DNA of 64,000 nt from Orbilia blumenaviensis (lineage: Eukaryota; Ascomycota; Orbiliomycetes; Orbiliales; Orbiliaceae). Positions 21,667-34,458 of the stretch are shown piece by piece (the stretch's first letter is position 1; each line of letters starts with the position of its first letter). The notes under the pieces were generated by a model. The model worked only from the letters and a program-made list of their open reading frames with translations. It made no database searches and was not told where the DNA came from. The DNA is taken from positions 2,170,001 to 2,234,000 of the forward strand of contig JAVHNS010000003.1 in assembly GCA_036872755.1 (NCBI GenBank). Reading direction: 5' to 3'. The position numbers and the translations under genes were made by a program.

Positions 21667-23005
21667 GTACTGGAACTTCTTTTAGGTGTCCCAGCGTCAT
21701 TTTATATGCCGGAATGGGCTCCGAGTCTTGTCGATACCTGATGGGGTGGAGGGGTTAGATTTTGGTTGTTTTTTTTTTTTTTGGTATACAAACTTTATCA
21801 CCATATGTTTGATATCTTAGTGCGATGTAATATTCCTCCCAATAGATCTTAATAATATATTTATAATTATACCAGTACTCTATGAACAACTATACATATG
21901 ATTCAGCCTCATTGCTAGTTGAGTGAGAAATACTAAGATATAAGATAGTGAACTTCGCTCCTTGACGTCTATACCTTGAAACTGACCGTAGGCCACACGA
22001 ATAAACCCAAGCATACAAGCCGGCCTAACTAGGAATTTGGACTCAAAAGGGCCCTAGGGTGGATTTCACCCACCTACATATATACTCTTGTCTCTCTAGC
22101 ATACCGGCGTCATAATTGGTCAGTCTAGGCCAACTGATTCAAGCAAATAATCATAACGCTGCATATGTTTTAAGTATATAGGATCTTAAACGTACACTTC
22201 CTAAATTTTGATCGTTTCTATCTTGTGGATGCATGCAGGTGGCGTCAGCAACGCAGACAGACCGTTGCATTTCGTTTTGAACGCGAGCTTGGATCCGGAT
22301 ATCCATGGAGGTTGATATGAAGATTAACAGTCCGGTGCACGCGCCCATAGTCAATATCATATATAATTAAGATAAATTCCAAACTATAAGGGATATTATA
22401 TAATCTCAAATCTGGAACATGAATGAAGAAATGAGTGAGATGGGTTGCCATTTGAACAAACTAGAAAGACGTAGGCATGTTCGTCATAAATCATTATTTC
22501 AGGCGGAGTTCACCTAAACGTTTAGCTTAAGGTTCTCAAGATTTTTTCTATTAACTATAGTAGCGATACGCCGACACAAAATCTAAATTTGCAAACTTTA
22601 TTCCGAAATAAAAGAGGGTATGCCCGCAGCACAACCAGCCGTGGTATTGAAACCTTATTCAGCGTTTGAGACACCAGAACCAGAATCCTATCATGGCACG
22701 TTCCCCCAAAATCCAAGGTGAGGTGAGACGTGTTCGTCGAAGATGGGGCCTCGCGGTTGCAATCAGGCAGGAACTCCGAGAGACTATCATGACTATCGCC
22801 TCTCTGGGGCTTTGGAAACAGAATTTTTTTTCTTATAAATAAGGAGAACTGCAAGGTAAACCGCGCACAGATGGGTGACCCGGGAACCTACAGCGAAATT
22901 TCTTGTGTATATAATGCAGGAAATCGCTGGTATAATATGCAAGATGTTGATTTTGTTCCTATTATTGTATTCTAGCATTGATATTGTTTCCGAATCACCT
23001 GTACA
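21667..23005. other. Intergenic, no supported gene
   Basis: AT-rich 3' and promoter sequence between two plus-strand genes. A T(14) run follows the repeat-protein gene near 21768-21781. No frame here shows a motif. Confidence 0.5.
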
Positions 23006-24520
23006 ATGAAGTGCAATCTCCTCGCCCTCGCTTTCGGGGTCAGAATTGGCGCCGCCCAAGCAGCCGAAACTATACTCGGGGTGTATATCCTCTCTCGCCA
23101 CGGCGACCGAACTGACAAGTCCCACCCACCCACCAAACTCACCAACTTGGGGTACAGCCAGATCCTCGCATCAGGCGAGTACTTCCGCAACCGTTATGTT
23201 GCTCCCTTGGCGTCTCAAAAGATACTTGGTGTCTCCTCGGACGAAGTAGTCAACTCACAGATCTACGTTAGCACAACGGACGACACTGTGCTGTTAAACT
23301 CTGCACAAGCCTTCTTGCAGGGGTTGTACCCAGCAGTTGGTACCCTCTCCGGCGAGACCTTGAGAAATGGAAGCGTTATTGCTGGTGTTAACGGCGGATA
23401 CCAATTGATCCCTATTCATGTTATGAATAATGGTGTCAATAAGGAGGACGCTACATGGTTGCAAGGAACTTCTGGGTGCGATGCTGCGATTAAGAGTTCT
23501 AAAGGATTTGCGGATAGCAAGGAGTTCAAAGAATCAAAGAAGGAAACAAAGGAATTTTATGGGTCGTTGGAAAATGTTTGGGGTAGTACTTTTACTTCCG
23601 AACAATCAGATTTTGCGAATGCCTATGCAAGTAAGTTTTCCTAGAAACCCAATACCCGGCAAATGTGTAAGCCTAACGTGCCCAAAGTCTATGATGTCGT
23701 CAACTACGCCCTGACCCACAATCAAACTATCCCATCTCCGGAGCTCCTCACTGGGGAAGCTATGCTCCAACTACGCACCCTTGCTGATAGGCAACAATGG
23801 AACCTTGCCTTCAATGCTTCCGAGCCTGTCCGTGCTATTGCTGGCGCAACATTCGCTGCAGATGCCCTCTCGCATCTAGAAAGCATTGTCAAATCCAAGG
23901 GTAGCAAGTCTAAGATCGGTATCCAATTCAACGCTTATGGGACCTTCCTTTCGTTCTCCGGATTGGCCCAGCTTCCGGCTGCTAGTACCGACTTTTATGG
24001 GCTTCCCGATTATGGCTCCTCCATAGCTTTTGAGCTGTTCACCAACGAGCCCGTTGAGTCGTTCCCAGATGCCAAGGATATCAATGTTCGATTCTTGTTC
24101 CACAACGGATCTACTGTCAATGGTGGCGAGTTGACCGCTTTCCCATTGTTTGGTCAAGAGGAAACTGAACTAAGCTGGGAGACCTTCGCTAAAGAAATGC
24201 GAGCCTTCTCGATAACCACCACAGATCAATGGTGCCGCTCCTGTGGGAACAAAGGTGGCGTCTGTGCTACTGTTTCCGGTGACTCTCATCCAATCGCTCA
24301 CACCACTCACCACGGGCTCAGTGCCCCGGTTGCAGGAGTTGTTGGAGCTTTGGTTACCTTGGTCGTCATCCTTGCCGTCCAAGGCCTTATCGTCGCCATT
24401 GCGGGGCTTGCTATCGTTAAGAAAAAGGATATTAAGGGCAAGAAGCCAGAGAGCTTGAGCTCCGCAGAGCCCGTCAAGGACGAGGTATTCGACAGCTCAC
24501 CCAGACAGTGGTTGTTGTAA
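23006..24520 (+). CDS. Histidine-acid-phosphatase-like, membrane-anchored protein
   Basis: Exons 23006-23630 and 23688-24520 give 485 aa; branch GCCTAACG and acceptor CCCAAAG are clear. An N-terminal hydrophobic segment ending at AQAA is a probable signal peptide. The active-site signature RHGDRT is at 31-36 (YILSRHGDRT). Near 286-298, where acid phosphatases usually carry a His-Asp pair, the sequence is QFNAYGTFLSFSG with no HD. A short cysteine motif (WCRSCGNKGGVC) lies just before a C-terminal membrane helix (about 422-452), followed by a basic cytoplasmic tail KKKDIKGKK. The protein is therefore likely a type I membrane protein with an extracellular phosphatase-like domain. Similar membrane-bound members of the branch-2 family occur in other Pezizomycotina. 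Substrate unknown; activity uncertain because of the missing acid. Confidence 0.87.
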
Positions 24521-25579
24521 ATACACCTGTTACATATACACGCATATAATTCCTCATTGTAATCCTATAGTGACCAGACCGCATGTACATACTATAGAAA
24601 CTTATGTAATCCTACCCTATCAACTGTCAAAAGCTTCATTTGCTCGTCTCCACTATTTGTGCAACTCTTCCGCAGGTGTTGTAAAAAGATGTGTTGGTGT
24701 AACCGTCGTATCCGCCCTGCCGAATCGAGCAAGCGGCCAGATCGGGCACAGGTAAGAGCAGTGGCAACAGTAGCATCTCTTGAAGCCGTCTACCAGTGAA
24801 ACGGTATCGAGCTGCCCACGGGGTTGGCTTTCTTTCCCCACCAACCCGCAGATGTGACGCAAAACGCTGAAATTTTTTAATTTTTTTCCCGCGCATTATC
24901 AGGAAAGATACCATGCACAGACCATGCTGGACCATGACCATGTTGCTTTCCCGCAGAAACTTTAGGACAGACCCGCGTGGTCGCCACGCAATTGTATTCC
25001 ATGGCCTGCGATATGCGATATTGACTTTTTCTTCCTCCCCAGAAAGTCTCGTCGGGTTGAGCAGCCCGTTGTCTAAGACTCTATAATTCACTGCCCCGGC
25101 ATCATGTATACCGAGGTATCGGCGAGAGTGGCCAAATAGGCTTTTCTTCTCTTTCCGGCGGCCGAAATAAAACCAAAATGTTGGACTAGCACTGACTAGT
25201 GCGTGTCTTGCGCGTGCTGAAAACAAGAAAAAAATTGGTCCGTCCTACGGCTTTTGATATATAATGTGCCTCGGATGGCCCGGCTCTTTTTGTGGAAGTT
25301 CCTGTTTCCTCTTTTTGGTCGTCTGTCCTTGTCGTTTAACGACAGGCGACCGGAAGAGCTACTACGGCTTCCTGACTTCTCTATATTCTTTGCTTCATAT
25401 TGTTTCTTGAAAATATTTTTTGTTCTTTGAAGCTTCACACTGACCCCGGTCTGATACCATATCTGGTGTTGATCGCGACAGGGTTGTATTTTAGACCCTC
25501 AACACAAAATAGCAATACCAAGCAATACCATTTGCATTTGAGCCGTGCGACAACCAGGTAACTGGATAACAACTGCCAA
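24521..25579. other. Intergenic / promoter of the peroxin gene
   Basis: No gene called. A 196-codon minus frame (24636-25226) begins with TTG, has no motif and lies between two plus-strand genes, so it is treated as chance. Confidence 0.5.
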
Positions 25580-26720
25580 ATGGACCAACAGACGCCTCCA
25601 AGAACGCCGGTGTTGGAAAGCAGCACCCCAGATGAAGAAATAAAGAAGCACCAAGACTCGACCCTTGCCGCTGTTGGGTTGGGGATAAGTGGCCATGCTC
25701 CTGTGCCGCTAAGTCTGGAACTGTCCACATCTATAGAATCTATCGTCAAGTCTGAGGGGTTGGCGATGGCTGCGGGTCAAATTCTATTTCCAAAGGCGGT
25801 TATGACGATAAATAGGGTTATTAAGCTTCTTCAAAGCGCAAGTACGTTGACTTCATTGCATCCTTAGAAGGATACGGCCGACGGGATATACTAAATAGCA
25901 GGTAGATGGCCTCGACAAGATCATTCGCACAATACAGTATACGACCCGCCTTGTCGCCCATATTATGTTCCTAAAGAAACTACATACACCAGCTACCTCG
26001 GCCGCGGCAGCCGGTATCCGTCGTCAATTCGGCTTGACAAGACGTCTCTTGCGTTGTTTCAATAATTTTGGCCAAATAAATGTCACAATAAACCTCATCC
26101 GCGAAGGCAGACAGAGGATTAATAACGACCTTGTGGGGTATATATTCGACTTGATAGAAGGGCTTGGATACACTGGGTTTGGAATCACCGATTCTTTGGG
26201 ATATTTGCCGGAGGCTGGGATTCTAGGCATTCCGTATAAGGGTGTGGTGGATAAGTTGGCATTTCACTTCTGGTTATATGCGTTGATGGCATCGATATTA
26301 GGAGGGTTGGTGAAGGTTATGAGGTTACGAAAAAGACTGGAGAAATATCGATCGATCTTTCCGACGGTAGCGCAGGCCGCTATTGAACCTATCAGTCATC
26401 AGGTTGAACCGACAAATTGTAACAGGATGGAGGGACAACAGACACTGCAAATGATTCAATTACCACCTACCCCGCCAGATTCACCCATACCTGCTACCCA
26501 GGTATCGGTTAAAGATGCCGCTGTTTCTGTGGTTAAGGGCTTGGAGGAACAGCAATTTAATACTGGGCTCAATGTTGCTGGATATGTGGCCGATATCATT
26601 TTCCCACTTGCTGCTTTGAAAGTTAATGGATTTAGCACGCTCAGCGACGGAGTTTTAGGATTTGCAGGATGTATTAGCAGCGCGGTCGGTATGAGGAAAG
26701 CTTGGAAGGCGACTGCATAG
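25580..26720 (+). CDS. PEX11: PEX11-family peroxin
   Basis: Exons 25580-25841 and 25906-26720 give 358 aa; acceptor GCAGGTAG at 25905 is the only nearby choice that keeps phase. Family features are SANGLDKIIRTIQYTTRLVAHI at the splice join, then LTRRLLRCFNNFGQIN. These match the amphipathic helix region of PEX11 proteins, which tubulate and divide peroxisomes. Hydrophobic segments follow near 185-225 (YLPEAGILGIP; FWLYALMASILGGL) and near 315-345. Compared with the usual length of about 240 residues, extra sequence is found in an N-terminal acidic/Pro segment (1-40) and a PPTPPDSP linker near 270-280. This suggests the larger fungal PEX11C-like class. The family call is fairly sure; the paralogue is not. 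Confidence 0.78.
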
Positions 26721-27048
26721 TTATATAATATCGGCTTTTGTTTGAGTATTAGAGACATATTTGCATTGGATCCCGGCCTAAGATGAAAAGCAAGGCATGC
26801 ATATAAATTGAAATCAAAAACAAACGTTAAACTATGAAACGTTCAGAACTAGAATTACCATTATGCCACAACTATTGGCGTTGGCATTGTAGTAGTTTTG
26901 CTCTTTCTACGATAGACCAGGAATAAGAATAGAAATATAGTTTAATTGTGATGGCATAACCGAGAGGAAATGGGGAACTCGTGCTGCTTCACATCTGCAT
27001 AGCGCCACTCAAGGCCACCGATATAAGTGCGATGGAAGACTCTATCAA
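26721..27048. other. Short convergent spacer
   Basis: Holds the 3' ends of the convergent PEX11-type and AT-hook genes; nothing else is seen. Confidence 0.5.
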
Positions 27049-27918
27049 CTAAGTAATAGTTAGGGTTTTCAACAACTTTGTAACAGCCCCCTTGTTCAAC
27101 TCGTGGCCTTCAGAGAGATGCTTGTACCTCCAAGCAATAGCGGCGTTCTTCTCACTTCCATTAATATCCTTTACGGCTTGCTTGAAAAACCCCATCTATA
27201 GTAAGATTTGACATCAATTAGCGGTCGAATCACAAGGGGTCCATGAATGTATGTAGCATACTTGGGCTTCGGTTAGTTCAACAAAACCATGCTTGAGATG
27301 GTTCTGCCAACGCATCTGTAAAGCTTTCAAGGTCTTTTGTGTCCCTGGACATGCTTCTTGAAAGTCGGACATCGTTTCCTTCCAAGGGATACCCTCAGTT
27401 TTAGTGTTTTTTTTGATGATACCAATCAAAATCTTATCAAGATCTTCTGTCCAAGCTTCAGCAGTTTCGCCTTTCTTGCGGCCACGGCCACTACCTTTCC
27501 CAGTCTTGGCCTCACCATCGTCTGAAATACTCTCTTTTTTGGCGATGTTATCGTCCTTGTTTTCCTTATCTTCAGAGCCGCCAGATCGTTTTCTTTTTTT
27601 TGAGGGTGGTTCTTTGGGCGTTTCTGTTGATTTTTTAGGTCTACCACGACCCCTTCCAACCTTCCCTTTTGGACTTTGTATCTCTTTAGTAGTAGTAGAG
27701 ACCTCTATTTGAGCAGATTCATCTTCGTCCTGATCAGCGGGCTCCGGGGTCTCTTCTGCTTCTTCCTCTTCCGTAACTTCTTCACCTTCTTCACCTCCTT
27801 CGTTATCATTGTCGGCCTCTGAAGGAACATCTCGATGTTCTTGCTCATCTCGATGCTCTTGCTCATCTCGATGCTCTTGCTCATCTTGAGTTTGGGAGAT
27901 TGCATCCATGTTGCTCAT
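27049..27918 (-). CDS. AT-hook / Myb-like DNA-binding protein
   Basis: Exons 27918-27262 and 27195-27049 give 267 aa; donor GTATGC, branch GCTAAT and acceptor TATAG are in phase 0. Order: three tandem DEQEHR units (12-29), a long acidic stretch (35-70), an AT-hook (GRGRGRPKK, 88-96), a basic nuclear-localisation cluster (KKRKR, 107-111), a second AT-hook-like GRGRKK (144-149), and a Myb/SANT-like helix block (WTEDLDKILIGIIKKN ... WKETMSDF ... ALQMRWQNHLK, 155-208). The short second exon adds a Lys-rich helical end. The layout fits a chromatin or transcription regulator. The target is unknown. I do not recognise a specific orthologue. Confidence 0.8.
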
Positions 27919-28335
27919 GTCTGTTTTACTATCCAGCTTTACGAATTACGAATGCTAGACGATAACTTGCTTATCCTTAAATTAAAAGAGTTTCAGTAGA
28001 AATGGAAGATATCACAAGATTGGGGTATCAAAGTTTTATATTGCGTGAAATGTAGCTACGTAGGTGGGGCTGCTGAAAAGATATGTGGGTATCTTGTTAA
28101 ATAGGAGTGACATTTCTGGTTTCGAAAACATGGAGCACAGAAATTTCTCCGTCTTAATATGAGGACCGAGAGTCCATAAGAAAGGAGGAGAAATATAAAG
28201 AAAGACACCGTTCGATCACAATCACAATGGAAATCCTGGAATGCATCCCATAAAAATGCCAGTTAAAATACGCCGAATGATGAGCCACCAAGAGAAAGAC
28301 GCAAATGTCAATAGCAATAAAGAGAAAGAAACAAA
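27919..28335. other. Intergenic, no gene
   Basis: Promoter of the AT-hook gene and 3' end of the large coiled-coil gene; no motif seen. Confidence 0.5.
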
Positions 28336-31300
28336 TCATGCATCCAAACTCCCAACGCTGATTTCTCCATGCCTTAAGTAACTCATACTGCTCTGGGACC
28401 TCATCGTCGGTCCTTCCCCATCATTCAATCCCCTCCTAACCAGCCCTCCTGAAGCTGCCAGCCTCAGCTCAGCACTCTGTAATCTCAACTCCAAGTCTCT
28501 CTTTCCTTTTCTTAGATGTTCCAATTCTGGAACATATGCATCAAGCTTTGCCTTCATACTCTTCTGTCCTTCTTCATGTTCCACCTTAAGTTTTTCGTAG
28601 TCTTCGAAGAAGTGTCGATATTCTGTTTCGTACATTTCTAATTTCTCGTTCAACCGAGTTACTTCTGCGCGAGAATCTCGAAGGTCGCGTTGTAGAGACG
28701 AGACGCTGGGAGTAGAAGGTGCTGTGCCGTCCCCTACCGCCATTTGCAATGCAGCGCTAGGGCTAGGAGACGCACGCCCGTTGCGTATAACACTTCTTTG
28801 TTGGAGAGCGTCTTCCAGCTGTTTAATCGTAGAGTCACGCTTTGCAGCTGTCCGTTTCTGAGCTGATATCTCAGTTCGAGATTCTTGGATTTCCCTTGCA
28901 AGAGCCTGGATTTTAGATTCCAAATCCGATATTTGGCGTGCATGACGGTATGAAGAACCAGACGAAGACTCCATCTGAGATTTCAGGGAAACGTTCTCTT
29001 CCCGCGAGAGCTTCAACTCTTTGACCAAAGATTTAATTTCGGCTTTTTGGTCCCGAGACTCTTTCTCATATTGTTTCAGATCGTTTTTAAGGGCCCGAAT
29101 ATCGAGTTTGAAGCTGTCAGTCATACCGTTGGCCTCTTTCAATGCACGCTCGAGCCGTTGGGCCTCGTCGGTCCTTCGATTTGAGTTGGAGATCCATTGA
29201 GCGACAAGTCCCTGTTGCTCAGCCGCTTTTATTTCAGCCGCCTTCGCCTCTTCTGTGGTCCGGGCTCGCATCTTATTGAGAGAATCTTCGAGTTTTGCAA
29301 TGGTATTTAAGTGGCCTTCAATAATTTGAGTGTGCTTTGTCGCCAAATTCTGCTTTTCTTCCACCCATAGGGACCCAGTGCTGTTCTTTTCATCTCTTAG
29401 GGTGTTGAAGGTAAGTTCTCTTTCGCGGATCGCTTCTTTGAGGGATTCGATTTCAACACTGTCAATGTCGAGTTTGGTTTGGGCTGTTCGTAATTGAAAT
29501 TGGAGGCCTTCGATGTCCTGTTGGTGCTTCGCATGTAGCTCGTTTACAAGCCTTTCTCGAGTTTGCAGTTGGCTTCGAAGTTCAGCAATCGAATCATTGG
29601 CAGTTTTCCTCTCGTCTTCGATTTTTGCTTTAAGGGCTCGCATCTCCTCCGTGGAGGATAAAACTTGCGCCTCTGCTTTCTTTGCCGCATTATCGGACTC
29701 TTCAAAGCGAACCTTTAGCCCAGCTAGCTCAGCGTCCGCGTTGTCTTTCTCTGACTCGGCTTTGGCCACCCGGTCCAGAAGCTGCTGTTTATTCTCTTCA
29801 TCTTCTTTCAATTGCTGCTGAAGCTCTGCTACTACCCTTGCAGCCCGATCTTTGGTCTCCTTATTTTCAGTTTCGAGACGTCGGATTTCTTCATTGTGCT
29901 GGTCGCGGGTCTTTTCTATCTCTGCTTTTGCCTCCTCAAATTTTGCGGCCTCAATACGCCGTTCCGATTCACGCCTAAGGAAGAATTGCTGTTCAGCCTC
30001 TTGTAGCTGCGTCTGAAGTCTTAGCTCGAGCGCGCTTTGTTGGACCGCCCATTGGGCTTTAGCTTCCTCGACAGCCTTGCACAGAGCTTGCTTTTCGATT
30101 AAATGCTCACGTTGAACTTCGAGTAACCGAGTTTCAAATTCAGTAGTGGCAGACTTGAAGTTTTGTTCAAGCGTGGCATTTGACTTTGCCTTAAATTCCT
30201 CGTGCTGAGCTTTAGCTTCCGTGAGTAGTCGTTCCAGATGCTGCTTATCGGATTGGAAGGCTGTTTTCTCCTGGTCGCGAAGCCGGTCACCGGCATTGAT
30301 GACCACTTGGTATTCTGCAATCAATGCTTCCTTCTCTTTCTCCGAAGCCGTTTGCTGTTGCTTTAAGGCTTCGTCTATGGAGTTTTTGGTGATGACAAGC
30401 TCGGCTTCCAACTCTCCCAACGACCGAGCCCTCACCTCTAGTTCTTCTTTGAGGCTTGAAATTTCGGCATTGGCTTGCGTCTTTATAGAGTCCTTGAGGC
30501 TGCTGAGGGCCTGGGCGTGCGCTGCACTTAGTTGCTCCTTCTCATGGGCGACACTGTTATTAAGTTCGGCAACCCGATCATCAAAAACTTTTGTATCGAC
30601 TTCACGTTGCTTCGATAGTTCTTGAACTCTTGCCCTTTCGATTTCAAGTGCAGATTCATATTCCTGTTTCAAGGCGGCCAATTCCTTCTGAGTTTCCCGT
30701 CGGATACTTTCTTCAACGGCCTGGCGTCCCTCTTTCGTTACAGAATCAGAAGCAGTGCTTGCCTCCAGTAATTTTGTCTCGGCAGCTTCTTTCTGGAGTT
30801 GGATTTCCGACTTCGCTGCTTCTACTGCACTCAAGGAGGCCCTGAGTCGTTCTGAGGTTTTCCGCTCAGCTGCCAGGGCCCTCACTTTAGCTGCCAGAGA
30901 TGTTTCGAGTTCTGAAACCTTTCGGTATACTCTCTGATCCTCCTCGAGCTGTTCAATAGTTGTACCCCTGGAACCTTCTAAGATGCGAATCGAAGTCTTA
31001 AGAGCTGAAATTTCCGTATCATGTTCCCGTTTCAGCTCCTCGATGGTAGCAGTACTGGCTTTAGAACTGCAGGTGCAATCCGCGGGCTTCTTCTCTTCGA
31101 ATAATTCGCGCCGCATCTCTTCGGTTTTTATTTCCCACATTTCCTCCGCCTCTTCAAACTTCTTCTTTGCGGCCTCCAAGTCCTCGGCCGCTTTCAACTT
31201 GATCTCCTCGAGCGCAGCACTATGACCGTCGCTTTTCACCTTATCAAGCGCTTTAAACCCCTCTATTTCTGCTTGTAACACTGCGATCCTCTCTGCATCC

Positions 31301-33002
31301 CGTCTCTGGCCTTCAAACACCACAGCATTCTCCATGATGTTTCGTTTCAAAGCCACAACTTCTTCAACATTCCTTTGTGCGTTCGCCTCCATGTCTACCC
31401 TGTGTCGATCCGCCAGCTGTCGCATCTGTACTTGGTACCCCTGCTTCTGTTGTTCTAGTTCGATGGCATGGCGATTCTGGATCTGTTCCAGCTCTGCGAG
31501 GCGGTCGGCGAGTAGGGCATCTCGGGCATCAATCTTCTTTTGGAGATGTTCGTTTGCGACTTTCATTACTTTGACGACTCGGTGGGCCTTTTTTTTATGT
31601 ATGATTAGTTAGTTGGTTTTTCAAATCATCTTGTGAGAGGGATAGCGATTCGGGGAAAGGTGTACCTCAGAAGAACCCGCCGCAGCGGCCGCAATATCCG
31701 GAATAATCAAGTGATCTATCGACCCAACAGAGCTCGACGACGTATTGTTGACAGAACTCCGTTTATACTTCTCACAGAGCTACCAATAATCCATTAGCCC
31801 CAACAACATGGAATATATTTTAATTGACTGGTAAGAAAATCATATAAACGAACCTTCCTCAGCCTCGCAACCTCAGCCTCCAACATCATCTCTCGACTCT
31901 GAAAATTCGACCTCGGTCTGCTTTGCCCTGCATTTCCACCAATACCAATACCAATACCGGCTACAGGATTAAGCTCGACCACAGCCTTGTGTCTTAAATC
32001 CCTTTCCTCGATTTCATGTGAATTCAACCCGTTGACCTGTTCATAACTTTCTGGGAGTTCGTATATAAACACCTGTTCTTCGCTTGTATTCGACTGCCGC
32101 GATCCCGGTGGGATTATAGCCTTTTGTGAGCGTGTAATCGAAGTTTGGTGGGTCATGGAGCCGACAGAAGGTGTTGGTGAGAACGCCCTTCCGTTAGAGA
32201 AACTGGGAGATATGGGTCCGTGGAATATATTTAGCTGAGAATTAGAGCCGGCAGATAGCGACCGTTTCCCATGATGATGGTATGACGTATGGTTGTTTAT
32301 ATCCGAATGTAAAGAAGAAGACGCAGCGGAAGAAAGCGATTCAACCGAAGGCTGGGGGTTTGATAAAATATTCTCTGGTGAACTAGTATTCCTAAACTCC
32401 GAACCACGGGATGACGAAGGTCTTCTAATGGGTCGTTGACTCGGAGTTCCAGACGAACTTGACGGGGGGCTTTTATCGATACCATTTTGAAGTTGTACTG
32501 TGTGGTCTTCGGGGATCATTGACGCGGTACGACGGATGCTCCCGGGGTTTGGATTGATAACACTGGTATCGCGTGAATTCCTTCTAGTGCTTTGGCTCCT
32601 ATTCTGCGGAACATCGTGGTTATGTCCCAGCGAAGAAGCCGCCCGGACGTTTCCATTTCCATTTCCATTCCCAGAAGCCGACGAAGACGACGAAAACGAA
32701 AACGACTGAGCCCGCGCATTCAACGCAGGCGTTGGTGTTGTCGCCCTTGAAGCTGTCGTGGTAATTTGGCGTCCACCAGTAACAGCCGTAGCAGCGACAT
32801 TTCTATTAGTCATAGAAATCCCATTGCGACCAGCTCCATTGCTGTTTCCGGTATTTGAGCTCACGACCTCATTCAAACTTGTAGATAATATCGATGTCCC
32901 TTGCGTCGTCGTTGAAGTCGCTGTCGTCGATCCAGAGGACGTCGTATCCTCGGAGTCTGAGAATCCAAAGGGCGACTTTGGCCTATTCCAAGGCCATGGC
33001 AT
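28336..33002 (-). CDS. Very large coiled-coil protein of unknown function (about 1504 aa)
   Basis: Exons 33002-31854, 31779-31666 and 31587-28336 are all in phase 0. The start is the first ATG (MPWPWNRPKSPFGF); the frame upstream to 33011 has only GTG. Residues 1-380 are Ser/Asn/Thr-rich and disordered, with many SP and RSXS motifs typical of phosphorylated regions. From about 370 a helix begins (MMLEAEVARLRK), and then roughly 1000 residues of almost unbroken heptad coiled coil follow (about 420-1430). One CTCSSK stretch near residue 585 is the only Cys cluster. The C-terminus (about 1440-1504) is again disordered and ends in ISVGSLDA. No motor, membrane or enzymatic motif is present. It could be a cytoskeletal, polarity or vesicle-tether protein. 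It lies 4.7 kb downstream of another giant coiled-coil gene on the same strand. Confidence 0.85.
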
Positions 33003-34148
33003 CCTGAACACGCCAGTTGATACGGGGAGGGCGAAGGACGGTTTGTTATCGCGGATATCGGATCCGAGCTATCAAGGCGAGCTTCACAGGGGCCGAGGAC
33101 CATTAAAGATGTTAGACCGAACGATGATGATGATATGGTACCCAATACTCCTAAGAAGGGAGAAATAGTAGGCCTGTAGATATTGGTATTATCATCCAGG
33201 CAAGTTTTGGACGTTTCGTGGGTTCAATTGTTGAGATGCCGCGATGAGATGCACGCCCGTATATAATAGTATAATCGACCCAAACCAGATTACAACCAAA
33301 TACCCAAAAGAAAAGGACAGTTTTAAAAGCTCATTGAGATAACAAATAAAAAAGGAATAGAAAGAACAGAAATGAAACAAAAAAAGAGGCCTTGTCGTGG
33401 GTGAGCTGTCGTAGAAAACTTTCTAAAAGGAATCGCTCCGTCGAAAACTGGGGAGAAAAGGAAGACCAAAGTCACTCCTTCGCTCTAACTAGTTAACTAG
33501 TAAACTATTGCCCCAGTTAATAATCGATCGGGTAAAGGCTTTTATTGTTATTCAAAAGAGGCGCCCCGTATTCTACTGCCTTCTTTTTCGTGGAATTTTA
33601 ATGGGGTGGGTCACAGACGCACCTGCAATCCCCAACTTGTGCAGCCTCAAGATTGCAGAATGTGGAAACTGGTTAAAAGTGAGGGTGGCTTTTTGTTTCT
33701 ATTTGTTCTTATCCACAGTTGGCGATTGGCCCGGCCCTTGGAGAGGGGGGAACAAGTATCTGTACCGAATAAAACCCCGTGTAAAGTAAAGTAAAGTATT
33801 CAATATATTATACGGCTGAAGAAGCACAAGGCTGCGAGGGGTGGTAAATCCGGCGCTGTAGTACGATATGATAGGGTATGAACTTTTGAGAGCGTCGAGT
33901 CTCGTACATGCGCAAGTCGAATAACCGATCGTGAGGATATATTCGAAGGACAATTATAATTAAAGCCTGCAGACCTCAATATTTCGTCTTTGCATGTATC
34001 CCTATTGCATCAAGCTAACGGCCGTTTCAAATCGCAAACAATGCAATGCAATTGCAATCCTCTAGCTCGTCGCAATACTTTATGTGTATCTTGGATCCAC
34101 TTCCTCTCCCAAATTAGAGACCTTTCGTCGAAAACTCGATGGCCAAAT

Positions 34149-34170
34149 GTGGATGTGGATGTGGATGTGG
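34149..34170. repeat. GGATGT microsatellite
   Basis: Three to four perfect GTGGAT units in a row. Confidence 0.85.
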
Positions 34171-34444
34171 GTTCTCACACCAGGGTTCGGATTCGTTAGC
34201 TTAGTGCTGACCCCCAAACCCCAAGCCTGTGTGCGGCTGCTTAACCTGCGCCGCTTGGGGTTCAGATAAGAAAAACGGTGCCTGAGATTCCCGTTTCGCT
34301 GATTTGATAATTGATAGCGAGTTCGTATACTAATACTGAGTATTAATATCAGAAATTAAAAATGTCAACAGGGAAAAACGTTCTGAAGAGTGAAAACACA
34401 CGACAGCCCCTGGCAGCTGGGCACAAGACCATATATAATATGTG

Positions 34445-34458
34445 CCTAGGTACCTAGG
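34445..34458. repeat. 14-bp perfect palindrome
   Basis: CCTAGGTACCTAGG reads the same on both strands. It could be a dimeric factor site or chance. Confidence 0.7.

Noticed and set aside
24636..25226. 196-codon minus-strand frame
   Set aside because: Starts with TTG, has no motif or splice signals, and lies in the promoter region of the peroxin gene.
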